Shown piece after piece: positions 22,661 through 34,114 of a stretch of DNA of 64,000 nt. Below the pieces are notes generated by a model. The model was not told the origin of the DNA, ran no database searches, and saw only the letters and a list, made by a program, of their open reading frames with translations. Both the position numbers and the translations under genes were made by a program. The DNA comes from Silurus meridionalis. Its lineage: Eukaryota > Chordata > Actinopteri > Siluriformes > Siluridae. Location of the stretch: the NCBI RefSeq assembly GCF_014805685.1, contig NC_060901.1, forward strand, positions 20,012,405 to 20,076,404, written 5' to 3'. Each line of letters opens with the position of its first letter. The stretch's first letter is position 1.

Positions 22661-22667
22661 AAAAAGA

Positions 22668-22880
22668 GTTGATGCTGCCTTATCTGCTTCAGGTGTGGAC
22701 GTGGGACGCTGCCTTATCTGCTTCCGGTGTGGACCTGGGATGCTGCCTTATCTGATTAAGGTGTGGTGTGGACCTGGGACGTTGCCTTATCTGCTTCAGT
22801 TGTGGACCTGGGATGCTGCCTTATTTGATTCAGGTCTGATGTGGACCTAGGATGCTGCCTTATCTGATTAAAGTCTGCAT
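22668..22880 (+). repeat. ~38 bp minisatellite, about 5 copies
   Basis: Units of GATGCTGCCTTATCTGCTTC plus AGGTGTGGACCTGG, immediately after the A-tract of the preceding retrocopy, with length variation caused by GGTGTGGTGTGG duplications. Confidence 0.85.
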
Positions 22881-24410
22881 AAACATTATAATTTGATGAT
22901 AATAAATAGCTTTGTATATTAAATATAAAATATATGTCTACATTTAAATGTGTTACAGAGTCAGATGATTAAAGGTAATACACAGTATTTAATGTAGCAG
23001 TTCTAAAAGCAGTAAAATGAACTGTTTAATCGGCTTAATTTCAGCTGAAGATTTCTTGGTGTAACTTAGATTCAGAACAATTTAACATATTCACTGAACA
23101 CTTTAATGTTTATAAACATATGATTACATCAGTGTTCGAAATGAGGGGTGGATGGGGGGATCCGGGACTTTGTGCCCTGCAGGTACTCACACTAAAAATA
23201 ATTATTTCTTTGTATTTAAGGCACACAGACTTTTTTCTTTTAATACAGAATTATTTCCTTTTCTTCATGTGAAACACCTTTCCATCTGTTTGTTTTCTCC
23301 ATTTTACTGTGATGTTCTCTGCCATCCTATTATCCTTTAGTTTCTGCTTGATCTGAAGGACAGAATAAGATTTTATTGCAGACTAGAGACGATAATCTTC
23401 TGTGAAGTAAAAGATGTACAAATATATTTCTGATTATATTACAAACAGTATATAATAAATAGGTTATACCGTGTGTATGTGTGTGTGTGTGTGTGTGTGT
23501 GTTAAAGCTTAAGTTCTGGCTGCAGTAGTAAGAAGAGAAAATCCACATTATAAATAGAGTCTTGTGGAAGATGAGACTCACCTGCTCCAAGATGTTCTCC
23601 TTTACTGCAGGATAATTCACATCATGACTGGACTGAACTGTCACCCTCCCGATTTGCTGTTTTCCTGTGATTACTGGATGTAGGAATATAAACACACATA
23701 CAAACATCCATTCTAAAGGCAGTTTTAAAAGATCTAAAAATATGTCTGCAAAAAACTTCAGCAGCCTCACCCTTATAGATGCAACCACAGTCTTCTTTCC
23801 CAAGGGCATTATCAGGTTTTTCCAGACATCCAGTTAATGGTAGAGAAGTTGGTTCTGTCTGTCCACTTCCAGGAGTCTCTGAACCAAACCATGCATAGGT
23901 TGTGGTCAGTCCCTGTATCACTGAGTTTTCTGCCTCATCTCTAGCACTGGCAAGATCTTTATGATGTGTTCTGCAGTAAGCCTGTGCATCATACCATGGC
24001 ATTGCATCAGGGATGGAAATGTACATGTCAGTGCCAGTTTTAGTGTCTGTGAGAATATAAAAAAAACTTTATTACCACTCAAATTAATATTTTTTTCTCG
24101 GGGAAGAGAAAGTTTTAAACTCTGAAAGCACACAGTCTAACACGTTTTAATGACTGCCTTTTTCACTGTCAAAATATTAAAATGTGCTGTTTCTTACCAT
24201 CAAAGCAAACAAAGGGGAATGATTCTGTACATGTTTTATCATACCAATTCATACCGATTCTGTTGTGTTTCCATCTATTCAAATTAATTTGGTCTGCAAT
24301 TTACATCTCCTTCTTTCAGATCTCTCCGTCGCAGTTTATCATTGCCTCATGAAAAAACGATTTTGTCAATTTTAGGCATTAATTGTTAGTATTACAAAAT
24401 TAGTTAGTAC

Positions 24411-26596
24411 TACTCTTCTATCACAAATCACTCCTGCTATCACTCTTCTCCACCCACTCCACCCTGCCTGCACTTTTTTCTTCACTTCTCTAACACACTC
24501 TCCATTACTTAGCACTGTTGACCCCAGGTACCTGAACTCCTCCATTTCCCCAATTCTGCTCCCTGCAACCGCACTACTCCACTGCCCCTCCTCTCATTCA
24601 CACACATGTACTCTGTCTTACTCCTACTGACTTTCGTTCCCCTTCTCTCCAGCGTGTACCTCCACCTCTCCAGGCTTTTCTCAACCTGCTTGCTACTCTC
24701 ACCACAAATCACAATATCATCTGCAAACATTATAGTCCAGGGAGACTCCTGTCTGACCTCGTCCGTCAACCTGTCCATTACCACTGCAAACAGGAAAGGG
24801 CTCAGGGCCGATCCTTGATGCAGACTGACCTTCACCTTGAACCAGTCTGTTGTTCCTACTGCACACTTCACTGCTGTCACACTGTCCTCATACCTGTCCT
24901 GCACCACCCTCACATACTTCTCTGACACACCTGACTTCCTCATACAATACTACAACTCGTCTCTCCACCCTGTCGTACGCTTTCTCTAAATCCACAAATA
25001 CGCAATGATATTTCTTCTGTCTTCTGTCTTCTTCTGTCCTTCTGTCCTTCTCTATACTTCTTCATCAACATTCTTAAAGCAAACAAGGCATCTGTGGTGC
25101 TCTTCCTCGGCATGAAACCATACTGCTGCTCACAGATGGTCACCTCTTCTCTCAGCCTGGCTTCCACTACTCTTTCCCATAACTTTATGATGTGACTGAT
25201 CAACTTAATTCCCCTGTAGTTACTGCAGGTCTGCACATCTCCCTTATTCTTAAAGATCGGTACCAGCACACTCCTTCTCCATTCCTCAGGCATCTTCTCA
25301 CCTTCCAAAATCTTGTTAAACAATCTGGGTAAAAACTCCACTGCCATCTATCCTAAACATCTCCATGCTTCTACTGGTATGTCTTCTGGTCCAACCAACT
25401 TTCCACTCTTCATTCTCTTAATTGCTGCTCTAACTTCCTCCTTACTAATCCTATCCATTTCCATCTTCACCACCTCCACATCATCCAACCTTCTCTCTCT
25501 CATTTTCCTCATTCATCAGCTGCTCAAAATACTCCCTCCACCTTCTCAACACTCTCCTCACTAATCAACACATTTCCATCTCCATCCTTTATTGCTCTAA
25601 CTTGCAGCACATCCTTCCCAGCTGGGTCCCTCTGCCTGGCCAATCGGTACGAATCCTTTTCTCCTTCCTTAGTGTCCAACTTCTCATACAGCTCCTCATC
25701 TGCCTTTTTCTTGGCTTTCGCCACATCCCTCTTTACCTGCTGCCGCATCTCCTTGTTCTCCTGCCTACTTTTCTCATCACTCTGTCGATCCCACTTCTGT
25801 TTCTCCAACCTCTTTCTCCTTCTGCTCTCCTGCACTTCCTCATTCCACCACCACGTCTCTTTGTCTTCCTTTCTATTTCCAGATGTCACACCAAGTACTT
25901 CTATAGCTGCCTACCTCATCACTCCTGCAGTAGTTCCACAATCATCCAACACCTCTTCACCACCACCGAGCCCCTGTCTGACCTCTTCCCTGAACCTCAC
26001 GCTAACACTCTTCCTCCTTCAGCTTTCACCATCTTATTCTTCTCTCAGTTCTCACAATCCTCCTCTAACCCTAACCCTATCAAAAACTCTTTTCACCTCC
26101 ACTACACTCTTACTGTACTCTTCTTTCAGAATCACCCCTACACCATTTCTCTTTCCATCCACACCATGATAGAACAGTTTAAACACTTGGTCTCCTGAAC
26201 ACACAACATAGCTACCTTTCTCCTCTCCATCATATCAGCTCCCTCTCTCCCTTTACCAATCATAGTAACAACATTTAACGTACCAACCCGAACCTTTACT
26301 CTCCTACACTTCTTCTTCCTGCTGTCTCTGTAGACGCCTTCCTCCTCTCCTTCTCCTCCTTCGGCCAACAGTAGCCCAATTTCCACTGGTACCCTGTTGG
26401 CTAACGATACCTGTGGCGGTTGTTGTTAACCCGGGCCTCGACCGATCCGGTATGAAATTCTTATTTGTGATCCGCATATTCAATTTGGCACATGTTTTAC
26501 GCTGGATGCCCTTCCTAACGCAACCCTCCCCATTTATCCGGGCTTGGGACCAGCACTAAGAGTGCACTGGCGTGTGCCTCCCTAATGGCTGGGTTA
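24411..26596 (-). mobile_element. RTE-clade LINE, copy 1 (5' end present, 3' end and endonuclease defective)
   Basis: Minus-strand frames carry, in order, the start of the APE endonuclease (KVRVGTLNVVTMIGKG and VQETKC, 26138-26386), the linker (WWWNEEVQESRRRKRLEKQKW, 25524-25889) and the RT (SVLVPIFKNKGDVQTCSNYRG, 24940-25347; FADDIVICGESSKQVEKS, 24509-24943). Compared with copy 2 at 61.7 kb, about 550 bases of endonuclease are missing and the 3' end stops at 24411. The 5' UTR extends to about 26596 (AACCCAGCCATTAGG on the minus strand). The RT is split over several frames, so the element is dead. Confidence 0.85.
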
Positions 26597-26962
26597 AATT
26601 TATATAATTATATAATTATATAATTAATTTATATATAATTAAATGTTAGTAAACGACTTATCACTTAAATGCATTACAGAATCAGATTATTAAAGGTAAG
26701 ATGGTATTTTATGTATCAGTTTTGAAAGCAGTTAAATGCTTTTTATGGCTCTTTTTCACACTTTTACGCCAATCAGAGAATATTTTCTGTGTTTAACAGC
26801 AGGTTTATTTGGATAATTTCAAATAAAGGTTTCTTGGTGTAACTTAAATACAGAAAATGTAACCTATTCATTTATAGAGCAATCCATCTGCAGCACCATG
26901 CAATAACATTTCAAACGATAGAACAATTCTATCTGAATTAAATATGAAACTAATAATTCAAT

Positions 26963-26964
<2 letters not shown>

Positions 26965-27029
<65 letters not shown>
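26965..27029. repeat. (TA)n microsatellite
   Basis: About 32 uninterrupted TA units lie between the LINE and the signal-peptide exon of the lectin pseudogene. Confidence 0.95.
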
Positions 27030-27033
<4 letters not shown>

Positions 27034-27294
27034 ACACAATGTATAAATATAAATTTCATATCACATCATTAATTTAGATCGGTTTGAGTGTGGATGTGAA
27101 AGCTCAGTAGTTCTGCCTTTAAAACAACAGAGCATTTCTCTTACCTGTAAAAAAAACATCAGTAGAAGTAGATCATTCATTTTACAGATGTGTTGCAGAC
27201 TCTGGAAGGTCAGAAGGTGAATAAGAAAGTGAAACAGAGAAAATAGTGATATTCCAATGAGACTAATAAAAATGAGACTACTACATTAAAACTG

Positions 27295-27514
27295 TAATCT
27301 GTCTGACATTTTACATTCTTAACTGTGCAATAATAACACTAACAAAGTTTTTTATGCAATAAATGTGCAATAATAATAAAGCCGTGCAATATTACCTGTG
27401 TGCCACGTTTGAAAGCGTAACTACCTATTCATAGTCTCTTTTTCTTCTTTTGTATTTATACATTGTGTTGTCTATATATAGAATTATATTCTATATATAT
27501 ATTTTTTATATATA
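27295..27514 (+). mobile_element. LINE 3' tail, left part, split by Tc1
   Basis: AACTGTGCAATAATAACAC ... CGTAACTACCTATTC ... GTCTCTTTTTCTTCTTTTG matches the 3' tail at 31740-32020. It continues after the Tc1 insertion as TATTTGCACATTTCTTTTTC at 29121-29215 and ends in GGATCTGATCTTA. Confidence 0.75.
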
Positions 27515-29120
27515 CAGTGCCCTCCACAATTATTGGCACCCCTGTTTAAGATGTGGTCGTGGACTTCAAAAAATTCTCCTTTTTTTTAAAATAACATAGA
27601 ACCCAAATGCAAAAAGAGAAAATCCAACCTTTTATTTAAGTACATTACTTTGGTGGTAAAAAAAATCACACATTTAGAAAAGAAAAAAAAACTTGAAATC
27701 CTGTGTGCCACAATTATTGGCACCCCTGATGTTAATACTTTGTACAACCTCCTTTTGCCAACAAGACAGCACTTAATCTCCTCCTATAACATTTCACAAG
27801 ATTGGAGAACACAGAGAGAGGATTTTGACCATTCTTCTTTGCACAATCTTTCTAGATCATCCAGTGTCCTGGGTCCTCTCTTATGCACTCTTCTTTAGCT
27901 CGCCCCACAGGTTTTCGATTGGGTTGAGGTCTGGGGACTGAGATGGCCATGGGAGGACCTTGAGTTTGTGACTGCTGAACCACTTTTGTGTAGATTTTGC
28001 CACATGTTTTGGATCATTATCCTGCTGAAAGACCCAATGACGACCCATCTTCAGCTTTCTGGCAGAGGCCATCAGGTTTTTATTTAAAATATCCTGGTAC
28101 TTCAAAGCGTTCATAATGCCATGCACCCTAACAAGGTTCCCAGGGCCTTTGGAAGAGAAACAGGCCCACAGCATCACAGATCCTCCACCATACTTCACGG
28201 TGGGCATGAGGTGCGTTTCGGCATACTCATCTTTTGTTTTACGCCAGACCCACTTAGAGTGTTTGTTGCCAAAAAGCTCAATCTTAGTCTCATCTGACCA
28301 AAGCACACGATCCCAGTTGTACCGCTTAGCAAACTCCAGACGTTTACGTTTGTGAGTGTTAGTGAGAAAAGGCTTTTTCCTTGCATGCCTCCCAAACAGC
28401 TTGTTGGCATGTAGAGAGCGTCTGATGGTTGTTTTGGAGACTCTGTGACCCCAAGATGCCACTCTTTGATGCAATTCTGTGATGGTGAGCTTGGGAAATT
28501 TTTTTACTTCTCTTACCATCCTCCTCACTGTGCGTTGGGGCAAGATAAACTTGGGACCTCTTCCAGCCTTGTTTGTCACTGTTCCAGTTGTTTTAAACTT
28601 CTTAATGATTCCTCTGACTGTAGATACCGGCAAGTTAAGGCGAGTGGCTATTTTCTTGTAGCCATTGCCTGACTTATGAAGGTCGACACACATCTGCCTT
28701 ACTTGAATGGTGTGTTCTCTTGTCTTTGCCATGTTGACAAATGGGTAAGAGAATTAGGCCTCTGTGTCGTTTCATATTTATACCCCAGGGAAACAGGAAA
28801 TCATGAATTACTAATTAAAAGTCCCTAGATACCCTGACCAACCTTAGCAACTACAGAAAAATATATATAAAAAAAAAAACAATTAAATTTTTCAGAGGAA
28901 TTGTTAGGGGTGCCGATAATTGTGGGACACATGATTTCAAGTTTTTTTTTTTTTCTAAATGTATGATTTTTTTTACCACCAAAGTTATGTACTTAAATGA
29001 AAGGTTGGATTTTTCTCTTTTTTTGCATTTGGGTTCTATGTTGTTTTAAAAAAAAGGAGAATTTTTAGAAGTCCACGACCACATCTTAAACAGGGGTGCC
29101 AATAATTGTGGAGGGCACTG
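27515..29120 (-). mobile_element. Tc1-like transposon with IR/DR-type long terminal inverted repeats
   Basis: The 1,606 bp element starts CAGTGCCCTCCACAATTATT and ends with its complement, flanked by TA (27513-27514, 29121-29122). Terminal inverted repeats are about 210 bp. Each holds an outer and an inner direct repeat of ACAATTATTGGCACCCC (left 27525 and 27711; right near 28907 and 29093), the IR/DR layout of Sleeping Beauty-like fish elements. It is inserted in a LINE tail whose unoccupied paralogue survives at about 31930. Confidence 0.95.
27881..28732 (-). CDS. Tc1-family DD34E transposase, C-terminus frameshifted
   Basis: 283 codons encode the cut-and-paste enzyme of the surrounding element. 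The N-terminal paired-like DNA-binding region has two helix-turn-helix units (residues about 1-120; GNGYKKIATRLNLPVSTVRG, then TITELHQRVASWGHRVSKTT) with a GRGPK hook between them. The catalytic triad is visible: D in LWSDETKIELF, D in FQQDNDPKH and E in NPIENLWGELK. The family is normally about 335-345 residues. Here a small deletion after WGELKK gives an early TAA, while coherent sequence (HKRGPRTLDDLE-like) continues in another frame downstream. All catalytic residues remain, but the terminal ~45 residues are lost. Confidence 0.92.
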   Translation of the reverse strand: MAKTREHTIQVRQMCVDLHKSGNGYKKIATRLNLPVSTVRGIIKKFKTTGTVTNKAGRGPKFILPQRTVRRMVREVKKFPKLTITELHQRVASWGHRVSKTTIRRSLHANKLFGRHARKKPFLTNTHKRKRLEFAKRYNWDRVLWSDETKIELFGNKHSKWVWRKTKDEYAETHLMPTVKYGGGSVMLWACFSSKGPGNLVRVHGIMNALKYQDILNKNLMASARKLKMGRHWVFQQDNDPKHVAKSTQKWFSSHKLKVLPWPSQSPDLNPIENLWGELKKSA

Positions 29121-29215
29121 TATATTTGCACATTTCTTTTTCTTTGATGCTGTAACACAGAAATTTCCCCACTGTGGGATAAATAAAGGTAAAGGATCTG
29201 ATCTTATATTATACT
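29121..29215 (+). mobile_element. LINE 3' tail, right part
   Basis: TATTTGCACATTTCTTTTTC to GGATCTGATCTTA directly continues the tail seen left of the Tc1 element and matches 31930-32020. Confidence 0.75.
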
Positions 29216-30390
29216 TATTAGCTTTATATTCAGTATATAAAGAAAATATCCCAAACTTGATCAATTCAAATTTAAATTGATTTGAGCCACAATAATTATA
29301 ATGATTGAAAACCAATGTTAAATAATAACTTTACTAAATAAGAGGGAAATAACTAAAGAATCTATTACTGAAACTCAGACTTTGATTCCCGCTCGTTAAG
29401 GAGATGACCATATAAACTCACGTTCTCGAGTCACAGGCTGTCGGTTCTTGAATGTCATGCTGGTGATACCATGGATCTTTGACCGCCAGCCTTCCCCACT
29501 GGTTCTGGTTCTGTGTGCACTCTAAAGTTCTGATGATCCTACAATAGCTCTCATTAATGACACTGGCCCTCAAGAGAAACATACAGTACATTACATCAAT
29601 AATATCTTTTTAATTAAATGTCTAGCTACAACTGACTGAAAAAAAAAATGTTAGAAGACATAGACATGTCTCTGTATCCTCTGTATGAGATTTGAGAGAG
29701 ATGTGGAACTCAGTAATGAGTGGCTTTGGAACTAGTGATTATAATAACACTTAAAATTAATCATTAATCATGAAGTGTAGCCCATGTTTTAGATTCAGAA
29801 CTGTGAAACCTGACCAGTTGAGATGACATGAAATCAAGAAAGAAATCCGATAAGCTTTAATTATTTACATTTAAAAACACTAAAAACACTGGAACTTCAA
29901 ACATAATGAAAAAAAGGAATGTCGTTTTTTTTAATACAGCACAAGAGAGCCTGATAGGAGATGTAGTCAGATTGAATCCAGAGCAATTAAAATATATATT
30001 ATTTAACTACTAGTTACCATATATTATTATATTTATTATTTACTACAAATGTCTTAAAGAATAATTATCACCAATATGCAAACATTTTTTGGGTTTCCTC
30101 ATTTAAGCTGCTCCTGTTTTCCATCACAATATCCATAGGCAGGTAAAATCTAATAAGAACAATCACTTTCAACAATCAAATGATAGATGTCCTTCTGTTC
30201 CCAGACAAAAATGTGTGTGTGTGTGTGTGTGTTTGTGAGATTCGGAATTTCTTCCACAATTTGTTTTATTTGGTGTATCTGGAAACCTAACAAGCCTAAC
30301 ATAAGCTGATTTTTTCCAAACTTCTTTTTTCCCCACCTTTTTCATTTCTTTCAAGTTCACCTCTGCACTTGAGCTCCTTAAAGGGCCGTT
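29216..30390. other. No confident gene; one unassigned exon-like segment
   Basis: A minus-strand segment at about 29430-29508 has a CACACAG acceptor and a GTGAGT donor with two open frames, but I cannot match it to any protein. The rest is AT-rich with a (GT)n tract near 30213-30234. Confidence 0.35.
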
Positions 30391-30394
30391 TGAA

Positions 30395-30550
30395 GTCTCT
30401 TAGTAGGCTTTTAAGGTATAACATGCTGATAGGCCTTTTTCACCAGGGTGTTGATGTGACAGGACCATGATCTCTGCTGCTTCGTCCTGTTGACATTCAG
30501 GGGAAAATGTTTTCTTGGCACTTGCTGGATGTGGCTACGCAGTCACACAA
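30395..30550 (-). mobile_element. Small LINE fragment
   Basis: GGCCTTTTTCACCAGGGTGT, GTGACAGGACCATGATCTC and TTGACATTCAGGGGAAAATG align by eye with 43770-43985 of the APE-type LINE. An internal deletion joins the two halves. Confidence 0.7.
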
Positions 30551-31234
30551 ATACATCTTACAAGCCAGTGCATTGACTAGACAAATGGCATTTTATTGCA
30601 ACAAAAAGTCATAGTGTTCCTCTTCATATTCAGCCCAGCACATGTGAAGAAGGATGTTTGGTCCTTTGTGAATCAAATGACTTTCAAATCAGCATTGAAG
30701 CTTCTCAGAGGAGTGCAGGAACATCAGATCAGTAAGCTACTGCACATCCGCTGTTAAAAACCAAACTCCCTGAAAGAGAAGGTTTTATTACAGGTGGTAA
30801 GAGAGACGTGATTCTGTGATTAAAAGAAAAATTGATGCCTGTATTACTCTGTAGAAGTTTGTAAACAGTAGCTGTATTACTCAGTCTGTTCAAACCTTAG
30901 TTGGATTCCTCAAACAATAAATTTCCTTTCCTTTTTTGAGTCCTGCATGTTCTATTATAGCTGGATGAAACCTGTAATGGTTGTTAACTGTGACACAAAG
31001 TTAAACACAAGGCATTTTCCCTGTGGCAATTTGCATTGTTAGTGTGTGTGTGAGACAAGTGGCATCTCTTTAAAATAGAGCATTAGTTACTTTGGACAGT
31101 CCTCATCACTGACACATTACCATGCAGAATTTCCTGTGTAAAAACAAAAGCGCTGGAACTGTAAGATATCTGCAGTTTTATTTACGTACACCATACATAT
31201 ACCATCACCAGACCAAAAACCACATTTTGTCCAG

Positions 31235-32025
31235 ATAACAATAAATAGATACCTGGGTGTTCATCTGAACAGCAAACTGGACTGGACAGGTAATACTGAG
31301 AGAACAGAGCAGACTTTTTCTGCTGAGGAGACTAAGATCTTTTGAAGTGCTGGGAGAGAGCGACTGAAGACCTTTTTTGACTCTGTGGTGGCCTCAGCCA
31401 TCTTCTATGGTTTGGTCTGCTGGTGCAGCAGCATCTCTACTGCAGTAAGGAAGAGACTGGACAAGCTGATCAGGAAGTTCAGCTCAGTCCTGGAGATTTC
31501 CCTGGACACTGTACAGGAGGTGGGAGAAGGAGGATAGGAGCTAAACTATCATCATTACTGCAGAACGTCTCTCGCCCCTGTATGAAACAGCTTCATCTCT
31601 GAGCAGCTCCTTCAGTGACACACTGTTACATCCTAAGTGTCTGAAGGAGCAAAACAGAAGGTCTTTTCTCCCTGCTGCTATTAGACTTTACAATCAGAGC
31701 TGCTCCCAGTGAACCAGTCATCAAAATACACACTGTTATTACTGTTTAACTGCAATAATAACAATAACAAAGTATATTAAGCAACAGCTGTGCAATAACA
31801 ATAATTTAAAACAATATCACCCACGTGCAATATGACTGTTAGCGTAACTACTTACTCGTGGTCTCTTTTTCTTCTTTCGTATTTTTACATTGTGTTGTGT
31901 ATATACTGTATACGGTATTATGTATCCTTTATATATTTGCACATTTCTTTTTCTTTGCTGCTGTAACAGAGAAAATTCCCCACTGTGGGAGGAATAAAGG
32001 TATATCTGATCTGATCTTATGTAGC
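31235..32025 (+). mobile_element. Rex1/CR1-type LINE 3' part with tail
   Basis: Starts with the RT C-terminal motif RYLGVHLNSKLDW (31247 onward), then a frame-shifted RT end (WFGLLVQQ/IYCSKEET region), then a 3' tail (GCAATAATAACAATAAC, CACTGTGGGAGGAATAAAGG, TCTGATCTGATCTTA). The 5' part is absent. The tail is the unoccupied paralogue of the Tc1 target at 27.5 kb. Confidence 0.75.
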
Positions 32026-32782
32026 CTGGTAGATAAAATTGTTTAAGCAAAGGGGTTATATCTTTTTTACTTCTTTATTGTTCGGCTCTGTAGGTCTACT
32101 ACTGTATATGAATGTAAAAAATGTGTGTAATATGTATGCCTTCAACAAAGCAATTTTTACCAAAGCAAGTTCAGCCTTGATGAATATATAAAGCCCAAAT
32201 TAACATGAACACTGGGTTTTCTTAGTTTTCAACAGAGGAGTGTGTGACCCGTCTTCACAGAACAAGCGCATAAAGAACAGTTCCTGGAGACCTTCTACTG
32301 ACTGTAGTGTCACGGGAAGACATGCAGGTAGTTGGTTTGAAAGAGGCAGATGTAGAGGACAGGGATTATGGAGATGGATGATCCGCTGTGGCGCCCCCTA
32401 ATGGGAGCAGCTGAAAGAAGAATAAGAAGATAACAATATAATAAAATAAATTATATTTAACCAAACATACTAAAGGTCATGCTCTAAAGGGTGTGCAAAA
32501 CTTTGCATTTAGACCAGTTTGGCAGTCACTATGATTTGTTTTATTGTAATGCTTAGTTGATGTAAGGTAGGACAAAAGGGACATAGCGATTTGCATGAAC
32601 CTTTTACCTGAAGGGCGACAAATATGAAAACTAGAAAAATGTCTCTAAAGGTCTCAGGGATAAAATAAAGCCATAACATTGATGTTTTACCTGTTTGAGA
32701 TTTCAGCTCTCTTCTAATACACTACTGCTACTTTTGAGCTATTAATCCATAATATAGAGAACATTTTTCTGTTAAAGACACA

Positions 32783-32841
<59 letters not shown>

Positions 32842-34085
32842 CCAGAGTTAAGACAATAATAGATTCAGGGTTTTCACACCAGCTCTATTCAGCTCGTACT
32901 CAACTTGTTACACTGAAATGTCCCTTTGACTGACTAACTTTTGACAGCTACCTTTTTTTTTTTACCTTTGACAGTTATCTTTTCACAGCTACAGTGAGTA
33001 TTATCTTATACATTTGAAGCCATGGGCATGATGGTATTTCTTTCTTTCTTTTTTTATGGATTTCATAAAATTTTTGTGGAACAAATATATATTTGGAGGT
33101 GACGGAGCAGAAATACTCACACAGACATTTCACACATCTATCAATCTGCCCGTCTGCATCTCACTGTGCTAAATAACAACGGAAGAGGACGCAGTTATAT
33201 AGTTTACATTGTCAGCTGAATTCTAACAGAGATGTCAATATAACAAAATAACATATATTTAACCAAACACTCTAAAGGTCATGTCCCAGGGTGTGCAAGA
33301 TTTTGAAGTATGTAGTATGTAAAGTACAGTAGGACAAATGGGACATAGTGGTTTGCATAAACCATTTGAAAGATGACAAAACATAGAAAAAGTTCTCCGA
33401 AGGTTTAGGGGACAAAGTAAACACATACCATGAATGTTTAATGCTCCAGATTTCAGACCTCAATATTCAAGCTTTTAGCACTAACAAATGAGAATTTTTT
33501 TCTGTTAAAGACACAAACATACAGATTCAAGAAAATAAAAGGTTTATTTCATATTTGGCTTGTTCATTTCACACTGTAAAACCTTTTAGTGTACATATAC
33601 AGTATCTACTAACAGCTGAGGACTACTACTGTAATTAACATTTACAGCATTGTACTGTTATTACCAATTACACTTTCCTACAGTAATCCCATGCAACTGT
33701 GTAGTATTAAACTGTGTTTTCTACAACAACAACTCTCTTTTATAATAAAGGGAGATTATTGTTTTTCCATTGTATAGTTTTTTGTCTTTATATAATTAAA
33801 AATAACATAATTTTGAACACTGGTCTTAGATTAGCACTCGATCTTTAAAATTATTCAGCCTGAAACAACAAAATAGCAATTACTGAAACATATTCCAGAG
33901 CAGGTTATATGAATGTTATGTGATAACTTTTAACAGTGGAAGATAAAATATTATAGATATTAGGCGAAGAGTTTCTTTGGCCAGGCAGTGGTAGCATTTC
34001 CTAGCGTTGATGTCTTAATATAAATGCAATTTACACTGAGTGTAAATTCATTGCTGTGCTTTTCTTTCAGTCATGCCCCACCCAT
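32026..34085. other. No gene seen; AT-rich intergenic with a duplicated motif
   Basis: Contains (CA)n at 32778-32838. A duplicated segment is visible: CCAAACATACTAAAGGTCATG near 32461 recurs with changes near 33262, and the flanking GGACAAAAGGGACATAGC resembles GGACAAATGGGACATAGT near 33332. The two halves, about 800 bp apart, therefore look like diverged tandem copies. No coding frame is supported. Confidence 0.5.
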
Positions 34086-34097
34086 CTAAGACTTCCA

Positions 34098-34114
34098 TCC
34101 AATCAGTTATAAAA
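34098..34114 (+). promoter_or_regulatory. CCAAT and TATA boxes of the plus-strand lectin gene
   Basis: CCAAT at 34098-34102 and TATAAAA at 34108-34114 precede a GC-box-like GGAGGAGGCGG by about 15 bases. They lie 780 bp upstream of the signal-peptide ATG. A likely non-coding first exon follows, ending at 34292 (TTTCAG before GTATGT), and splices to 34868. Confidence 0.5.

Larger units (their letters stand above)
23251..27180 (-). pseudogene. Two-CTLD C-type lectin pseudogene, interrupted by a LINE
   Basis: Pieces in transcript order: signal-peptide exon 27145-27180 (MNDLLLLMFFLQ); a remnant of the first lectin domain, 24198-24290 (NWYDKTCTESFPFVCFD); second domain from 24046 down to about 23750; tail exon 23582-23673; last exon 23251-23352 (ending VKWRKQTDGKVFHMKKRK). 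It is the paralogue of the plus-strand lectin at 34893-40342. Breaks: most of domain 1 is missing and a 2.2 kb RTE LINE (24411-26596) sits there. Domain 2 has a 4-base loss after TYAW and a 1-base gain near GKPDN, which mistranslate the window between them. A deletion of about 50 bases removes the end of domain 2 with its last cysteine and its splice donor. The tail exons remain intact, which points to recent inactivation. Family members are secreted or membrane sugar-binding immune lectins. Confidence 0.85.

Noticed and set aside
25602..26198. Plus-strand frame of 198 codons
   Set aside because: It is the antisense of the RTE LINE copy 1, whose minus-strand frames carry recognisable RT and linker motifs.
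29430..29508. Minus-strand exon-like segment with AG and GTGAGT borders
   Set aside because: Two frames are open, neither matches anything I recognise, and no partner exon with a fitting phase was found nearby. It is left unassigned.
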